Positions 11,301 to 20,378 are shown, counted from the first letter of the stretch. The stretch: 64,000 bases of DNA from Fomitopsis serialis (GCF_022376445.1 NW_025955106.1:42432-106431); one strand, 5' to 3'. The notes: generated by a model not told the origin, from the sequence alone. Numbers and translations are program-made.

Positions 11301-12805
11301 CCCATGTATGCTACGTGTAGACAGTCCCTCTGAATAGAGACTGGGTACAGCGCATACCGGGCCCGAGGATTAAGGGACGCCACAACTAGGAAGCTGCACA
11401 GTCAACTAACGAAGTGTGATTGTACTTCATTAGGTTCGGCAGCATGTGGGACACTCGTGATCCTGGCATACAGGCGGGAATCATAGACTTCGCAAGGACC
11501 AAGCTCATGCGCTCTCAGCTCATCAATTCAGCAGATACAATTCAACACTGGCATCCGAGCCAGCTATTTGCTTGCCTTTCTCAGCGCCTGGCATTGGAAT
11601 TTCAATGTACAACATATGCTGCCCAGCAGTATGAGCGAGAGCAAGTACAGGGACATATGCGGATCTGCCTACAGATGGATGAAAGTTTTGAATCAATGCA
11701 CTCAATCACTGGGTCAGAGCCAATACTGGCTGAAGCAGCATACAGTGTCATGGCCAACCCATCATTCAATGCTCCAGAAGCTTTGAAGCTCATACTCGAT
11801 GGATTCTCTGTCCACAAAGGCGATCGGGGAGAACTATTAACACTTCTTCTTCTGACACTGGCAAGGGATGCAACAGTAGTAGAGGCAGCCACACACCTCA
11901 TAACTCCCAGTGATGCTCGCAGCCGCATACTTGCGATCCCTGACTTCTTCGGAAACCTACTGAAATGCACTGCGAAACCCACCAAAATCGTGAGACAGTT
12001 CATAGACGAGTTCAAGGGATGCTTCATGCACTTCAACCACTTCATCAAGGTCCATGAATGGGCCCTGTTACGTCAAGACTACTTGTTAGGCTATATGGCC
12101 CGCGGAGCAGCTGTGCTATGTGCAAACAATCAGCCGGGAGTGGACATCGTCTTGATGGGCATGCATGGCACAAGAGCGCACACATCCAATCTGATTCCCA
12201 TTTTGGTGCAAACGAAAAACGATGCGACATATACTGCACAGCCTGACGATGCCCTTTTCGATGCAATGGATCCTTACGCATTGAAAATATGGGATCATGT
12301 CACCGCGAAGACGACCAAGCCAGTCATTCGCATTGTTTTTGCACTCGCCGTTCAACGGGAAGATGCCCGGCTGACAGTGGTCAAGAAGACAAAAACATCA
12401 GTTATCAATGGCGTTGAGGCGAAATTTGAGGCTTACGACTTCTGGGTTGCAGGTCTAGCATCCGGAGTCCTCACTCCAATACCACCCCAAGCAGAGGATT
12501 TATGGGATGCACTGCTGCAGGCATCGTATGGCTGGAACGAGCCGTACAAGGGTCTTAATGCCCGTCCAAAGGCCTTGCGAAGGTCGATGAACGCCGGCGG
12601 TGGAACTCACCCTGACCACTGGGATTCCTGGGTGTTACCCCGGTCAGCAAGTCATGACATCGCCACTAAAACAAAAGGAAAGGGCCAAACCGACTCGGAG
12701 GATGTATTCGGACTCAAGAACCCGAATCCCTCCGTTCCACCTCCAGCAAGGAGCTCGGCTAGTACAGAACAGGCGTCGCGGTCACGGAACACTGGTACCA
12801 GGTGA
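2332..12805 (+). CDS. Crinkler-like P-loop NTPase / nuclease-fold protein, gene 1 (intron holds an LTR element)
   Basis: My splicing joins 2332-2851, 2902-3171, 3237-3523, 3586-4160 and 11434-12805. It gives one 1007-residue frame with no internal stop, and all five exons agree in phase. The order is an N-terminal helical header (about 1-170), a Walker A string SNGTGKSR (about residues 229-236), a Walker B-like LAFDEAH (about 433-439), and a C-terminal region with VDIVLM (Asp about 788) followed by LVQTKN (Gln about 810, Lys about 812). The D...QxK pair resembles the PD-(D/E)XK restriction-endonuclease core known in Crinkler-type effectors. Family knowledge: such P-loop/REase proteins are multi-copy in Agaricomycetes and are thought to act in conflict or the nucleus; substrates are unknown. 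The last intron is 7,273 bp because an LTR element inserted in it; without the element and one target duplication it would be 67 bp. A tandem paralogue follows at 13275. The nuclease assignment is inference. Confidence 0.8.
4179..4183. repeat. left target-site duplication ACTAG
   Basis: ACTAG directly precedes the TG of the 5' LTR and is repeated right after the CA of the 3' LTR. Removing the element and one copy restores a 67 bp intron with donor GTGAGC, branch point CTAAC and acceptor TTAG. Confidence 0.95.
4184..4386 (+). repeat. 5' long terminal repeat (203 bp)
   Basis: It starts TGTAACGG and ends GCCACA. The first 21 bp contain a 7 bp inverted repeat, GTAACGG/CCGTTAC. An AT-rich stretch, TATATCTTATC, about 25 bp in is a possible TATA region. 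It reads identically to 11182-11384. Confidence 0.95.
4399..4419 (+). other. hairpin at the primer-binding-site position
   Basis: CCAGAACAG-ctt-CTGTTCTGG is a perfect 9 bp stem with a 3 nt loop, starting 13 nt after the 5' LTR. No tRNA-complementary TGG site is visible between the LTR and the ORF start, so this could serve self-priming or packaging; that is inference. Confidence 0.6.
4508..10840 (+). CDS. 2,110-aa repetitive ORF of the LTR element, no known domain
   Basis: A single uninterrupted frame fills nearly the whole interior. The first ~60 residues are basic (Lys/Arg/His-rich) and are followed by a short helical stretch; the rest is Pro/Ser/Thr/Asp-rich and looks disordered. I see no zinc knuckle, protease DTG/DSG active site, YxDD or integrase motif. 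Two large diverged modules recur about 2.73 kb apart: AREGIGT with SEMSRD near 5215-5330 and again near 7950-8065, each followed by an acidic GCGAS block, with a third partial copy ending near 10470. Inside them a shorter unit of about 300 bp repeats, with the motif DDLxVVP and GDTAD...TSDVP. The codons coincide with dozens of short inverted repeats, so the amino-acid pattern may be a by-product of RNA or DNA structure. Long antisense ORFs (up to 333 codons) are shadows of the palindromic content. Confidence 0.75.
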   Translation: MAGSTTHSPKHSRSTRKAHRAKVDAKVDGILGSFAKFLKSIPVETRATPDRRFRTLDDSMKHLEDAITSLRCSVEQDNESRRHRRTTCQTELSDPENSSGALAEQAPSDREVERTAHAELFEPKVEPIQSCQENPTPPVPIEPQELESSPTSGARKEIDSAAAVEPASEPKGPRPEQIEPDIETAQRCPETPSPIAPSELTKLGTTIKSGARTRFDDAAVAETEPKPQLSDKATRPYAREGIGTRPYVASRDVGELLLVDPHVACSEMSRDSKYMIAPDDVPDAASIELDTQRVERHAPAPRASTLSVSAGSTPHHANRHFDLHSGRHRPRATAFQPGSHFPTEVRAADCPWTAEPFAVQLKDRPVSTDRHLAVGNPSDDLAPHGTRPPGPSSPILSLRPRVSHLDSGDSPLESHDSGDTHRGSGDTQPSRTIQDSHDLRASPAPGNQAARNAGDTERGECEEIRKRKEGEGCGASMKDEQRGSINAGTPLVNVSHSPPPPSPMPTPAHVSTTTEVVVRVAGHEDGTYALRDDLRVVPSASRGGMPVTRDDLAVVPSIPLGGTADAQHCTSEVPHRAFTSRRVANSKLDGMSILDAPSPSPVLSLVPEPVCMSTNEKAVVRTTGHGNGRYTLRDNLAVVPSTSQDDTADARCCVPALSRPVMTDPHEGSISEGTPSTEVPRSIRHAMAPTPAHVSTTTEVVVRAAGHEDGTFVLRDDLMVVPFVSQGSTLALRDDLTAVPSMLQGDTADTPQYMSDVPRTASTRHRVADSDLEDTSMLDVSNSPHMLSSVPSRTGVATNNNLVVRTVGHDNGMYDLRVIPATSRGSTPAIRDDLAVVPSNLQGDTADAQRCTSDVSQTAFISCRVAGSKLEGTPILDVPNAPPVILPSPEPACVSTNTEIVVRTAGHEHNTIMLQNDLQVVPERSSSSLPSPLPLRYDLAVVLFKWQSETTTVRHPTIYVPCSVTNDGRDVEGTSNSWLNIHATGKPEHWYRGSRSTSTPSADVLTSTPAATVLVSVPTLASVTVNEEPVARNTHGSSGHRLLISAFMITSDHGEDSTITSRDDLQVVPGPVIRQGEAGYAQRSEQPETAVGSAQCHLEALPSRGAPAQATKLGITPKDDARAELEDTSVIELASEPNEWCVESTHLRAREGIGTQYYNSTVYSGNEPACVDTLVASSEMSRDTRNILFVSIDVRAMTSSLLDATRDVLNATGVGCHEPVESDPSASAYRTTLDRHHRTLVLDPFHSLGSHIERPSGEPDARAVPTRVRTRVRDCLAELLPVQSEATNELVPRGTRSPPYSSPAPRLFPLVSRLDFGDHYRDSGDTQPSRATQDLNTARSSPAPSRKTERTTRNANRGGCEEIPKEREGCEEGTKGEREEGCGASRESEQEGSQIAGTPSLDVPDSPPPVPVPPPATAALGNDPRVVPLSVHNSTTDAQHGTSDVPHSPPPMTAPTGVLTNVKVVVRSVGHAHRTHRPWYNLQVVPGSTHGDTVDTQNCTSDVPCVTTDVPRAAATNGTFVVRMGGHEDGVAVPRYDCKVVPSAPQKGTTVLGNDLQVVHGLPIWQDDTADMQSRTSDVPHPSITDHRIASMPSSRLDVHATDQHEGSRNEGTPLMDVPISTSSLPGIRPALQESIPTLGDDLAVITSNSQGGTMDMQRCMPNVPNSTLTARDVACTSSPPLDVHGVSDHHPPIITDLPLASRTAQDSLYVPAEVRVPGCFSAVEPPVVQLAELRDDPDDLFREFLDLPSGSDRLRPAPHQDGPHYITEVRTSGAVEPAVVQLTGSWNGIASVPDGTHSRAAARPEDLHSQQEVQAPGPVKTAEPFTVQLGSLRYDLDLDRLSDHHSRCEPSAPATAQLDDCVALTDARAQDRDRVAALSVVQQPAPTDPDRPEWFSDPKLGEKFTVLAEDSLPRTHTLTPIDLPAALDTHGDYDRRHESATSHAPRRSREEWKDGGNVDEDAEPGESDEEGQAEGEEEGCGVGEEDEPASSKSKGTSLLDVPSLFVPPFPTPQSPPVMTTTTTLVVVAVTVYNSGTVGPGDDLRVAPGTTMHRGTIGEFACSTDVSGRSVAHAQTLGLSVDVHDEEVDGDLRITSVVSSMVAHRAHGAY
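10841..11181 (+). other. 3' untranslated interior and polypurine tract of the LTR element
   Basis: This stretch holds the perfect palindrome CGACAGCTGTCG (10949-10960), the hairpin CATAACTC/GAGTTATG (10979-10998) and, at 11171-11181, the purine run GTGGGGGAGGG touching the 3' LTR. The last is the expected plus-strand primer of reverse transcription. Confidence 0.75.
11182..11384 (+). repeat. 3' long terminal repeat (203 bp)
   Basis: It has the same length and, as far as I can read, the same sequence as 4184-4386, which implies insertion too recent for the LTRs to have diverged. The target duplication ACTAG follows at 11385-11389. Confidence 0.95.
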
Positions 12806-13274
12806 TGATAGACAGAAACTTGCGTACGTCGAGCCTGAGTCTTTCGAGCACGTGCCAACATGCTAACCCTGTCCTTTACTGCTTCTGCTTTGAAGTTCTG
12901 CAGCTGTTCGCTCTGTCGGTTTGCCAGTGTCGGTCACGGTAGTAGCTGAATATGTATAAACGTATACAAACCCTTGCTGAACGTTGAATATGAACATTGA
13001 TCGTTGATTGGGTGTCGAGTTGTGTCAAGTCAAGTTGAGGAAGGGCTCGCCCAGTTCATTATTGCACTCTACACATCAAAATCAGCACAGCGGAGGTGTC
13101 GTAAGGCCGCAAATGCCAGTGCATGGCCCCCCCAGGACTCGGAAAGGGGAGCGGGTAACGACCATGTGACCATCGTTCGACGCGGGCGGCGGGATCCGCC
13201 TATTAGCTGGGCCACCCTGTGGTCCTACTTCAAGTTGCCATAACCGTTCGACTCCCAAACTTCAGTCAAAATCG
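12806..13274. other. intergenic region between the tandem Crinkler-like genes
   Basis: No gene is seen. A TATA-like string, atgtataaacg, near 12950-12962 may belong to the promoter of the downstream copy. Confidence 0.5.
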
Positions 13275-16200
13275 ATGCCTACCTCTCGAGCGGATGCCCT
13301 CGAATCTTCATTCTTTCCCGCGCCATTACCAGCTGAATATGATGTCTTTGAGCTGCAGCTCAATCGGCTTTTCAGTGGAACGGAACTTCGGGTCACCTAT
13401 ATGCGTCACGATCTCCCTCACACTCATGAGCAGGTTCTACCAGGTGCGAAGTGGGTTACACGGCTCCTGCTTCGTTATGTGCCTTCTATCAGAGATACAG
13501 TTGTACCGGAATGGACTGAATGCGACCCCGGGTCGCCTCGTAACGTTGCCAATCCTGCTGCACGATTTTCGGATGAACAACTCGGGGAATGGTTCCGTCT
13601 TATTTTCCGGGCTTGCGAGAGTGGCAAATGGGACATATTTATAGATCGAGGTGTGTTCTCTACCGTTGTGCTCAACACGTTGGTGACGCTGCTCGTAGCA
13701 CCATTATTGCGACGCCACCGAAGTACGTCTCAGAAGTGTAAACCCTACTGTCATTTCTGATACATGGTAGCGGTACACGAGTACGAGAAGCTGGGTATGT
13801 CGCTATTCTCGTGAATAATGTATGCGTCAAACTCACTATCCAACAGCCGTGCAAGAGGCTTGGGAGCAGCCATACAGGGGCCAAATCCATATGGACGTCA
13901 GGCGGCACCTACAGTACAATTGGTGGCCAGATCGCCCGACGGTCCATGACTTATCAATCGTCCAATCATCTAGGACCGGGAAGTCTCGAATGTTGGACGA
14001 GTTAGCAAAACAATACTTGGTCATTCCTATCAGTTTGGGCTCAGGTGTCGGTGCTCGAGATTACGGGACACGTACTATTTGTTCCTCCTTCTATAGTGTT
14101 CATAAGCTTACCTTCAACTCAGCTCCATACCCGCCTCCTGATCTCCATATCCTGAACTGGTTGATTGGATTCCATGCCGCAGATGCTGTCGTCGATGGAT
14201 GCAACGCCTTCGTTCAAGCACTGTTCGAACATACCCTGACTGTCCTTCAGCGTGACTTCAATAAGGAAGCGGACAGCGGCGTTGTCCATCTTTGTTTTGC
14301 TTTTCGCAGCAAAATGCAGGAAGGGATGAGGTGGGGTGCTCATGGGCCATATCGGGAGGCATTCTTCGGCGATGTCTTGAGCTTAGCGCGCAAGCTGTTT
14401 CTTGTGAGTGATCAAATTTGAGTGCTCTGATTTGTGATAAGTGCGGCGTATTGACGCAATCTTTAGGGTCACTGTCATCAAAGGCGCGCGAAGACAGTGC
14501 ATCACATATCTCCTGTGAAGATTGCTTGCGACCGCTTGATGCGTTACTTAAACCAGGTCACCGATGCTTCACACTCTGACAAAGCTCGGGCCGCGTCGCC
14601 GTCTCACGTCCTAGACGAGTATCATCCTACGTTGATAATTGCCTTTGATAATGCGGAGCACCTAACAGATGGCTCGACGGCGCTGAACCGTATCGATCTC
14701 GCTGAAACACCGAAGTGCAACATTGCAGTCGAGTTGAAACGAGTCTTCACCCAGTTGGCTTCGCGCTGCCCCGTGTTCGGGCTCTTCTTGTCAAGCTCGC
14801 CGTCGTTGTTGTCTGAGACAGTGCGGACAATGTCTTCGGTATATGTGGATGAAGAGACGGGCATACAGGTCGGGCCTCTGCCTCCGTGGATGGAACTCCA
14901 GTTTGATCTGGCAGCGACCAAGATCAGCATAGCCGACGGATTCTCCTTGACAGAAGTAGCCTCCAACGAATACATGTGCCATTTAGGTCGAATCGGGTGC
15001 GCTTTGAACTACACTTCGTGTCTGGTAGAACTGAACACCTTGTAGCTTCGGGAGTCTCTGGGACTCAGGCAACCAGCAATGGAGGGAGAATATCATTCCG
15101 CTCGCGGCGCAGCAACTCTTGCATGCACACGACCTCGGCCATAGCAACATTACCTCTGCGCAATTGCTAGCATGCGTCTCTCAGCGGCTCGCGCTCGAGA
15201 TCGACACCCGTGTCGGGGCCGAGCAGCTCGCTGCAATGAACCAAGTCCAGAATCACATGCGTCTGTGCTTCTTCCAGAGGGTGGATCGAGACGGAGCGGG
15301 CACGCAGGCGATATCGCAGTCCGGGTCTGAACCACTGTTCGCCGAGGCAGCGTACTACGCTGAACGACAGTGCGCAACTAATCTGCCCGCTGCTTTGAAG
15401 ACTATTCTCGTGGATACTCCGATCGCCGCAGCGGACGGTGACCGGCTGCTGGTTTGTCTGCTGCTGGTGCTGGCGCGCGACGCCACTGTCGGCGAGCCTG
15501 ACGCTCACGGCCATCCTGCACCTGGACCTGACGGACGCAGTGGGCGAATTATGGACGCAGTCAAATTCTTCCACGTCATGTTCCCGTTCATGGATGCTTC
15601 CCGCTCAGACCGCGCCATTTACTACGAGCCACCTGAAGATCAAAAGGTCCTGCTCACAGACTTCGAGCGAGAACTGATTGACTACCACATGTACTTCAAC
15701 CACTTCGTTGTTGTCCCTCGTGGCGTTCTACAGCTGAAATATCTGCATGCGCTGTTAGCCCGTGGTGCCGCGGTTCGTTGCGAGCAGCTCGATTGCCCGA
15801 TCGACGCTGTCCTGCCGATGGTCGAAGGTGGACGCGCGGAAAAGGGCAAGGCCAACTTGATCTTGTTGAAAGCGGTCACTTCGAGCGACGGACGGCCAGC
15901 AGAAGAGGTGTTCCGTGCTATGGATCCCTATGCCCTCGATATCTGGGCTCCCGACTACGCGCCAAACAAGCCGCTTATCCGCATCGTGTTTGCCTTTGAC
16001 GTGCCTCGGGAAGACAGTTGTTTCCGTATCGCGAAGAAGGAGAATGTCGATGACCAGCAGAGGATGTTCGTCTCGTATGACATCTGGATCGCGGGCCTGT
16101 CTCCAGCTCTTCTCGGCTCCGTGAACCCCGATACGGCACAGGAGATGCGAGAGATATTGCTCCTGTGTAGAGCGCAGAGGACCCGCCTTTTCCCGGACCC

Positions 16201-16306
16201 GCATAGCCGCGATCGGGTGCCAGTCATGTTGCAGTCATTCTCCTTGCGTGCCGGTGGGGGTGCACGGTATCAGCATTGGCAGGGTTGGACGGAGGACATG
16301 CTGTAG
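13275..16306 (+). CDS. Crinkler-like P-loop NTPase / nuclease-fold protein, gene 2
   Basis: Splicing 13275-13722, 13847-14071, 14123-14403, 14467-14996 and 15046-16306 gives one 914-residue frame with matching phases, so the gene is intact. The architecture matches gene 1: a header with YVPSIRDTVVPEW and an ACESGKWD motif, a P-loop string SSRTGKSRMLDELAK, then LIIAFDNAEHLTD where gene 1 has LAFDEAH, and the C-terminal repeat of LLACVSQRLALE and the nuclease-like region. Two active-site positions look degraded: the Walker B acidic pair (DEAH to DNAE) and the nuclease motif (QTK in gene 1, LLK here after IDAVLP). Gene 2 may therefore be a catalytically inactive paralogue, or use other residues. 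The remnant at 23132-24168 is much closer to this copy than to gene 1. Confidence 0.82.
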
Positions 16307-17398
16307 AGGGTTCGTTCGATACTTCTGGGATTTGCCGTGGAAATGATGGAGAGGGGGCGTGAGCGTGTTCGCGCCGCAGGTTTTCTTGAGACAGTCGTAC
16401 CATCGCAGCTATGTCATTATGCATATACTGAGATTTGGAACGTCGATGTGAGGCGGGCGATGTTTCGTAGCCAGGTCAAAAGCTTCTATCAGCATCGTTC
16501 ACGCACTGACAATCCGACATGTCCGTCTGGCCAGAATAACATCAATTTCACGCAGTCCCAAAACTCAACCATCCCCTAAAAGGGATACACGAGCATGCAC
16601 TTCATGCCGAGGTCCGCCGCGACCGCGACCTGGCGCGTCCGGCTGGACCCCCGATGAAGACGAGCGTGGCGTATGTACCTGTAAGCGCGTCGGGCACGGT
16701 GTACTCGAGCTGGCGTGTCTTGTTCCCGTGAAGGCCAGCCTGAGCCTGGGATTGCAGCGCTCGCGCTTGGCTTAGAGCTACACCTTCCCGCCGAGCGCGT
16801 CGGAAAGGCGTTTGAGATGCTGGATCGGTGTCGGACCGGAGAAGGTGAGTTGGTATTTGTCGAGCTTTGCATAGTGGCTGTAGAACCTATGGGGAGCAAT
16901 ATACGCTGTTCACCTTGCCGTCAGGAATATTGGAATGGTTGTATAATGAGGAGCGCATCGAGCCAGCTATCTGACTGCCCGATGGCACCTGCTCGTCGCC
17001 CTCCGGCAGCGGGAGGATGGCTTTCAACCCTCGGCCTTTGCTCGGCCTTGTCTTGGGGTCCGCGGGGCGCTTGAGGCGATGTCGCTTGGTTGCATACTGT
17101 ACCTCTGGGCGTGTTCTTGCGTAACTCGAGAAGTAGAGCTCGAGCTTCGGAGAGGGCCTGCGCACATAGTGAGTCGTCAGTCAACGACAGTGGGCTCAGT
17201 GTGACAGTTTAGCTGTGTGGAGAGTTTGTTTGGAAGTGATCCTGCTCTAAGTATGTGGGCCGCACAACATGTAGGTGACAACCAATCTGAGGATGGGGTG
17301 AAGTTGGGGTGAGGTAGTAGTAGTAGACGTGCCTTGGGTCTTCGTGACTGAGCCAGCTTCTTAAGTTAATGTGTGTCTTACAAGCTGAGCTTCCGAAC
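16307..17398. other. intergenic region with minus-strand coding remnants
   Basis: Apart from the minus-strand fragment at 16576-17184 (listed separately), nothing is recognised. The last 200 bp lead into the tRNA gene. Confidence 0.45.
16576..17184 (-). pseudogene. fragment of an unrecognised minus-strand gene
   Basis: Three pieces in different minus-strand frames look coding: YFSSYARTRPEVQYATKRHR near 17130-17080, then FYSHYAKLDKYQLTF and GPTPIQHLKRLSDALGGKV near 16890-16790, then TYATLVFIGG and QVAVAADLGMKCMLVYPF ending at the stop at 16576. They might be exons or a frameshifted relic. I could not find splice sites that join all of them, nor name a family. Confidence 0.35.
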
Positions 17399-17508
17399 GG
17401 CAAGATGGCCGAGCGGTCCAAGGCGTGTGACTCAAGCGAAAGCTTGCCTGCTCCTGCGGGTCTTCTCATCTGGGTATCCAGGCACGGGTTCGAATCCCGT
17501 TCTTGTCA
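17399..17508 (+). tRNA. tRNA-Leu (CAA) with a 28-nt intron
   Basis: The acceptor stem GGCAAGA/TCTTGTC encloses an A box (TGGCCGAGCGG) and a B box (GGTTCGAATCC), with a class II long variable arm CTGG-gtat-CCAG. The D-arm and anticodon arm align position by position with fungal tRNA-Leu(CAA). The anticodon is at 17433-17435. An intron begins after the base 3' of the anticodon (about 17437-17464); its GCTTG can pair with CAAGC of the anticodon loop, as in yeast tRNA-Leu introns. The lower anticodon stem has one mismatch. Confidence 0.85.
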
Positions 17509-17510
17509 TC

Positions 17511-17515
17511 TTTTT
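17511..17515 (+). terminator. RNA polymerase III terminator (T5)
   Basis: A run of five T residues starts 2 nt after the tRNA discriminator base. Confidence 0.75.
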
Positions 17516-17853
17516 GGTCTTCTGGCCGTCGGAGACCTTCCGCCTTGACCACGCTCAAGGTTTTTGAGGAGGGGATTGATGGCATTCACAGCGGTTCACG
17601 CCAGGTTCACGCTGCTTGCGGTCCCGGAGGCGGGGACGCGGGGCGCCGGGGATCGATGGATCTGCGGGATCTGCGGAGCGATCTCGGAAGATCGACGCGT
17701 GGCTAGGAGATAAGATGGAGGCGCCCGCCCCAGTCACGCCGAGGCCAAGGCGCGATGCTCCGAGTGCCCGTCCGCCACTCCCTCCCTCTTCCCTACCGCC
17801 AACGTCTCCCCCTTTGCACCATCCAGCGCAACCCTCGTCCACCCTGCGCGAGG

Positions 17854-19570
17854 ATGACCACTGCCGCGCCAGCAACTCACCCGGGCTTTGAGCCCATGCT
17901 CCTCGCCCTGCCCTCTCTGACGCCTTCGTTGGCGCTCGAGGTATGGCTTGCGCATCCTGACCCGGAACCACCATCTCACGGCATTCGAGGTCCTGCCATA
18001 TGGCTTGACACTGCACAGGCTCTTTGTCCAGGCAGACGGCAAGGTGAGAGCCCTCGATCACGCCCACGCCATCACGCCAACATGATCTACTCTTAGACAC
18101 ACGACATTCTCATCGGTCCCGAGACGCCCTCCGACCACCTCGTCCAGAAATACACCAACACTATCATCGGTCGCTACGCAAACCGCGTCCCCGCCGGCAC
18201 CCACACTGTCACGCGTAACGGCCTCTCGAGCTCCCTCACCGCCGCCTCCAACGAGTCCCCGACCGTCTCCCTCCACGGCGGAATCACAGGCTGGGACCTC
18301 CAGCCATGGGAGCCCCTCCCCGACCCGTACGCAGCGCAGCTGTTTACCCCTGCGGAGGTCGCGCGCCTCCAGAGCGACGCGCCGACGAGCGTGATCTTCA
18401 GTCGTGTGAGCGAGGACGGCGAGGAGGGGTACCCGGGCAAGCTACTCTGCGAGGTGCTCGTGGGCTTGACGCAGCCTAAAGGGAAGCCGAGCGACGACGG
18501 GAAGCTCTGGAAGCTTGGGAGCGTTGTGCTTGTATACCGCGCGAAGCTGCTGGACGAGGGCAAGGTCACGCCGATCAACCTTACACAGGTGCGTTCCCGC
18601 AGTCTTCTCGTGTAACGCAATGCACATTGGATCTCACGTCTTGTGTACTGGTAGCACTGGGGCTTCAACCTCGATGCGTCCCTCCAACAGGGCCAGACGA
18701 TCAAAGACCACAAGCTGACCATCAAGTCGGACAACACCGTCGCGCTCGGCCCGGACGCCAACTCGACGGGCACGCTCGCACCCGTCGGGGGCACGCACCA
18801 CGCCCACGCCGAGAAGTCGACGCGCAAGATCGGGGAGCGTTTCCCGGAGAATGGATACGGTGTGTCCCTGTCCACCCTGCACCACAGTCCGCAGCGACCC
18901 GTATGCGCGTTCGGACGATACTAATGCAAGGGCGCAGATGAGTTCTACCTGCTCGCACCGCGCAAGGTCATCGTGCCTGCGCGTCTCCCGGCTGCCGAGC
19001 TTACCCCGAAGACCGACCTCATCGCGCCCATCGAGGAGGACGCGGACGCCGTCGTCGAGCTCGAGAGTGGCAAGAGCGGGCTGAAGCTCGCGTTCTACAC
19101 GAACCGTGAGTGGTTATACTCCTCGCGCGTAGAGAATATGACTGAGCGGGCATGTGGCGCAGAGTCCGGCGTGCAGTTCTATTCCAACAACTTTTCGAGC
19201 CCGGCTGCGACGGCGCGGAAGAAGATCCACGGCGGCAGTGGTGCTCAGGGCGATGGCTACGAGCCCGGCTGTACGTCCCTCCCGTTCACTCCCTCGAATC
19301 AAATCGTACTAACGCTGATCGTCTCTTCTTCTCCGGCCCGCGATGTCCCTCGACGCCACCCCATATCTCCCATTCATCTCATCTCGACATGACACGCTAT
19401 GTATGCGCACGACAGCCGCCGCGTTTCTCGAGTTCCACGAGCCGCTCGCGGCGTGGCTCCACCCCGGGACAGTCGGCGCCTCGGGGAGCGACACGCTGCT
19501 CGCCTCCGGGGAAGTGTACAACAACTACGTGCGCATGGACGTGCTCTACCGCAGCGAGGAGGCGCTGTGA
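17854..19570 (+). CDS. aldose 1-epimerase (galactose mutarotase)
   Basis: The enzyme interconverts alpha and beta anomers of aldoses such as galactose and glucose in the cytosol. Seven exons join in frame: 17854-17940, 17990-18043, 18097-18588, 18655-18859, 18938-19105, 19163-19270 and 19416-19570. Family landmarks are the early NTIIGRYANRV, the HGG of VSLHGGITGWD, VYRAKLL, the catalytic-region string NLTQHWGFNLD (interrupted by an intron after Q), a short second-half EFYLLAP, and the diagnostic TNQSGVQFYSNN, which spans an intron. The start is the ATG giving MTTAAPATHPGFEP and leads directly into ALPSLTPSLALEVLPYGLTLHRLF. Introns of 49-78 bp plus one of 145 bp have good GT/AG ends. The gene looks intact and is the only clear core-metabolism gene of the window besides phospholipase D. 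Confidence 0.95.
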
Positions 19571-20378
19571 GCCGCGAGGTATGACACGATCTAACCGAGA
19601 GAAGGTGGAGCTGAAGAAGAATGGCTGGGAGGGTTGTCGGTATGCTGAGGAGAGAAGGAAGGAAAGTCGAAGGCTGTGCACTAATCGCATCTTATCCACC
19701 CATCTGTACTAATCCCAAATCGCAATGTATCCGTTCGAAGCTTGCTTCTTCTCAGTAGCGCGTTGTGCGGTTTGTTTGGTCGGAGGGGCTCTTCGGGCGT
19801 CGTGCGGTGGCCTCGCGGTCGGCTGCTTCGGAGGCGAGGGAGGTTAGCTCGACGGGTTCTCATCTTGGTTCCGCAAGTGGTAAGCCTTCATTCATCTGAT
19901 TCTATCATTGGTCGCAGATCGCTTCTTGCACAGTGGTCCTATTGTCATCTGAGGAGCGGCGCGGTGAGCGCCTGATCGCTGACTCGAACCGTATACAGCA
20001 CCAACACCAACACTGCTACAGATAGCCTGACACGTCGTATTCGACATTGCGCTCATGCGACATTGCACTGCACGTCTGTCGTCAGCAACCAAGGTGGGGC
20101 GGTACCACATACCGCAGCTACAGGATGGTTCCATAGCGGTAAGGTACTTGGCTATCGGTGTATCGCAAACGCTGCTCATGCTCGTGTTGACAGGGACGTA
20201 GGGTTCCACATACCAGCACTTGACTGTGTCTGGGTCTGGCGCACAGCCGTTCAGCTCCGTATATGTAGGGGCGTGCTGGAGACTTTAGTAATACTTCCAA
20301 GTCGAACGCCTCTGCAACGATTGACCCAGACAGTCTCCTCATTGGACTTACCTCCTACGAACAACATCCCCGTCTACG
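19571..20378. other. intergenic region
   Basis: No coding potential or repeat was recognised. The stretch separates the epimerase from the first gene of the membrane-protein cluster. Confidence 0.5.

Larger units (their letters stand above)
4184..11384 (+). mobile_element. complete non-autonomous LTR retroelement with a giant hairpin-rich ORF
   Basis: The element is bounded by 203 bp direct repeats that begin TGTAACGG and end GCCACA, and I see no difference between them. The 5 bp duplication ACTAG flanks it (4179-4183 and 11385-11389). A purine tract, GTGGGGGAGGG, abuts the right repeat. These are the hallmarks of a recent LTR-retrotransposon insertion. The interior has no recognisable protease, reverse transcriptase, RNase H or integrase in any frame, so it must be mobilised in trans. 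It carries one 2,110-codon sense ORF. No canonical TGG primer-binding site follows the left LTR; a 9 bp hairpin stands in that place. The element lies in sense orientation within the last intron of a Crinkler-like gene. It resembles a LARD in lacking pol, but LARDs normally have no long ORF. Confidence 0.93.
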
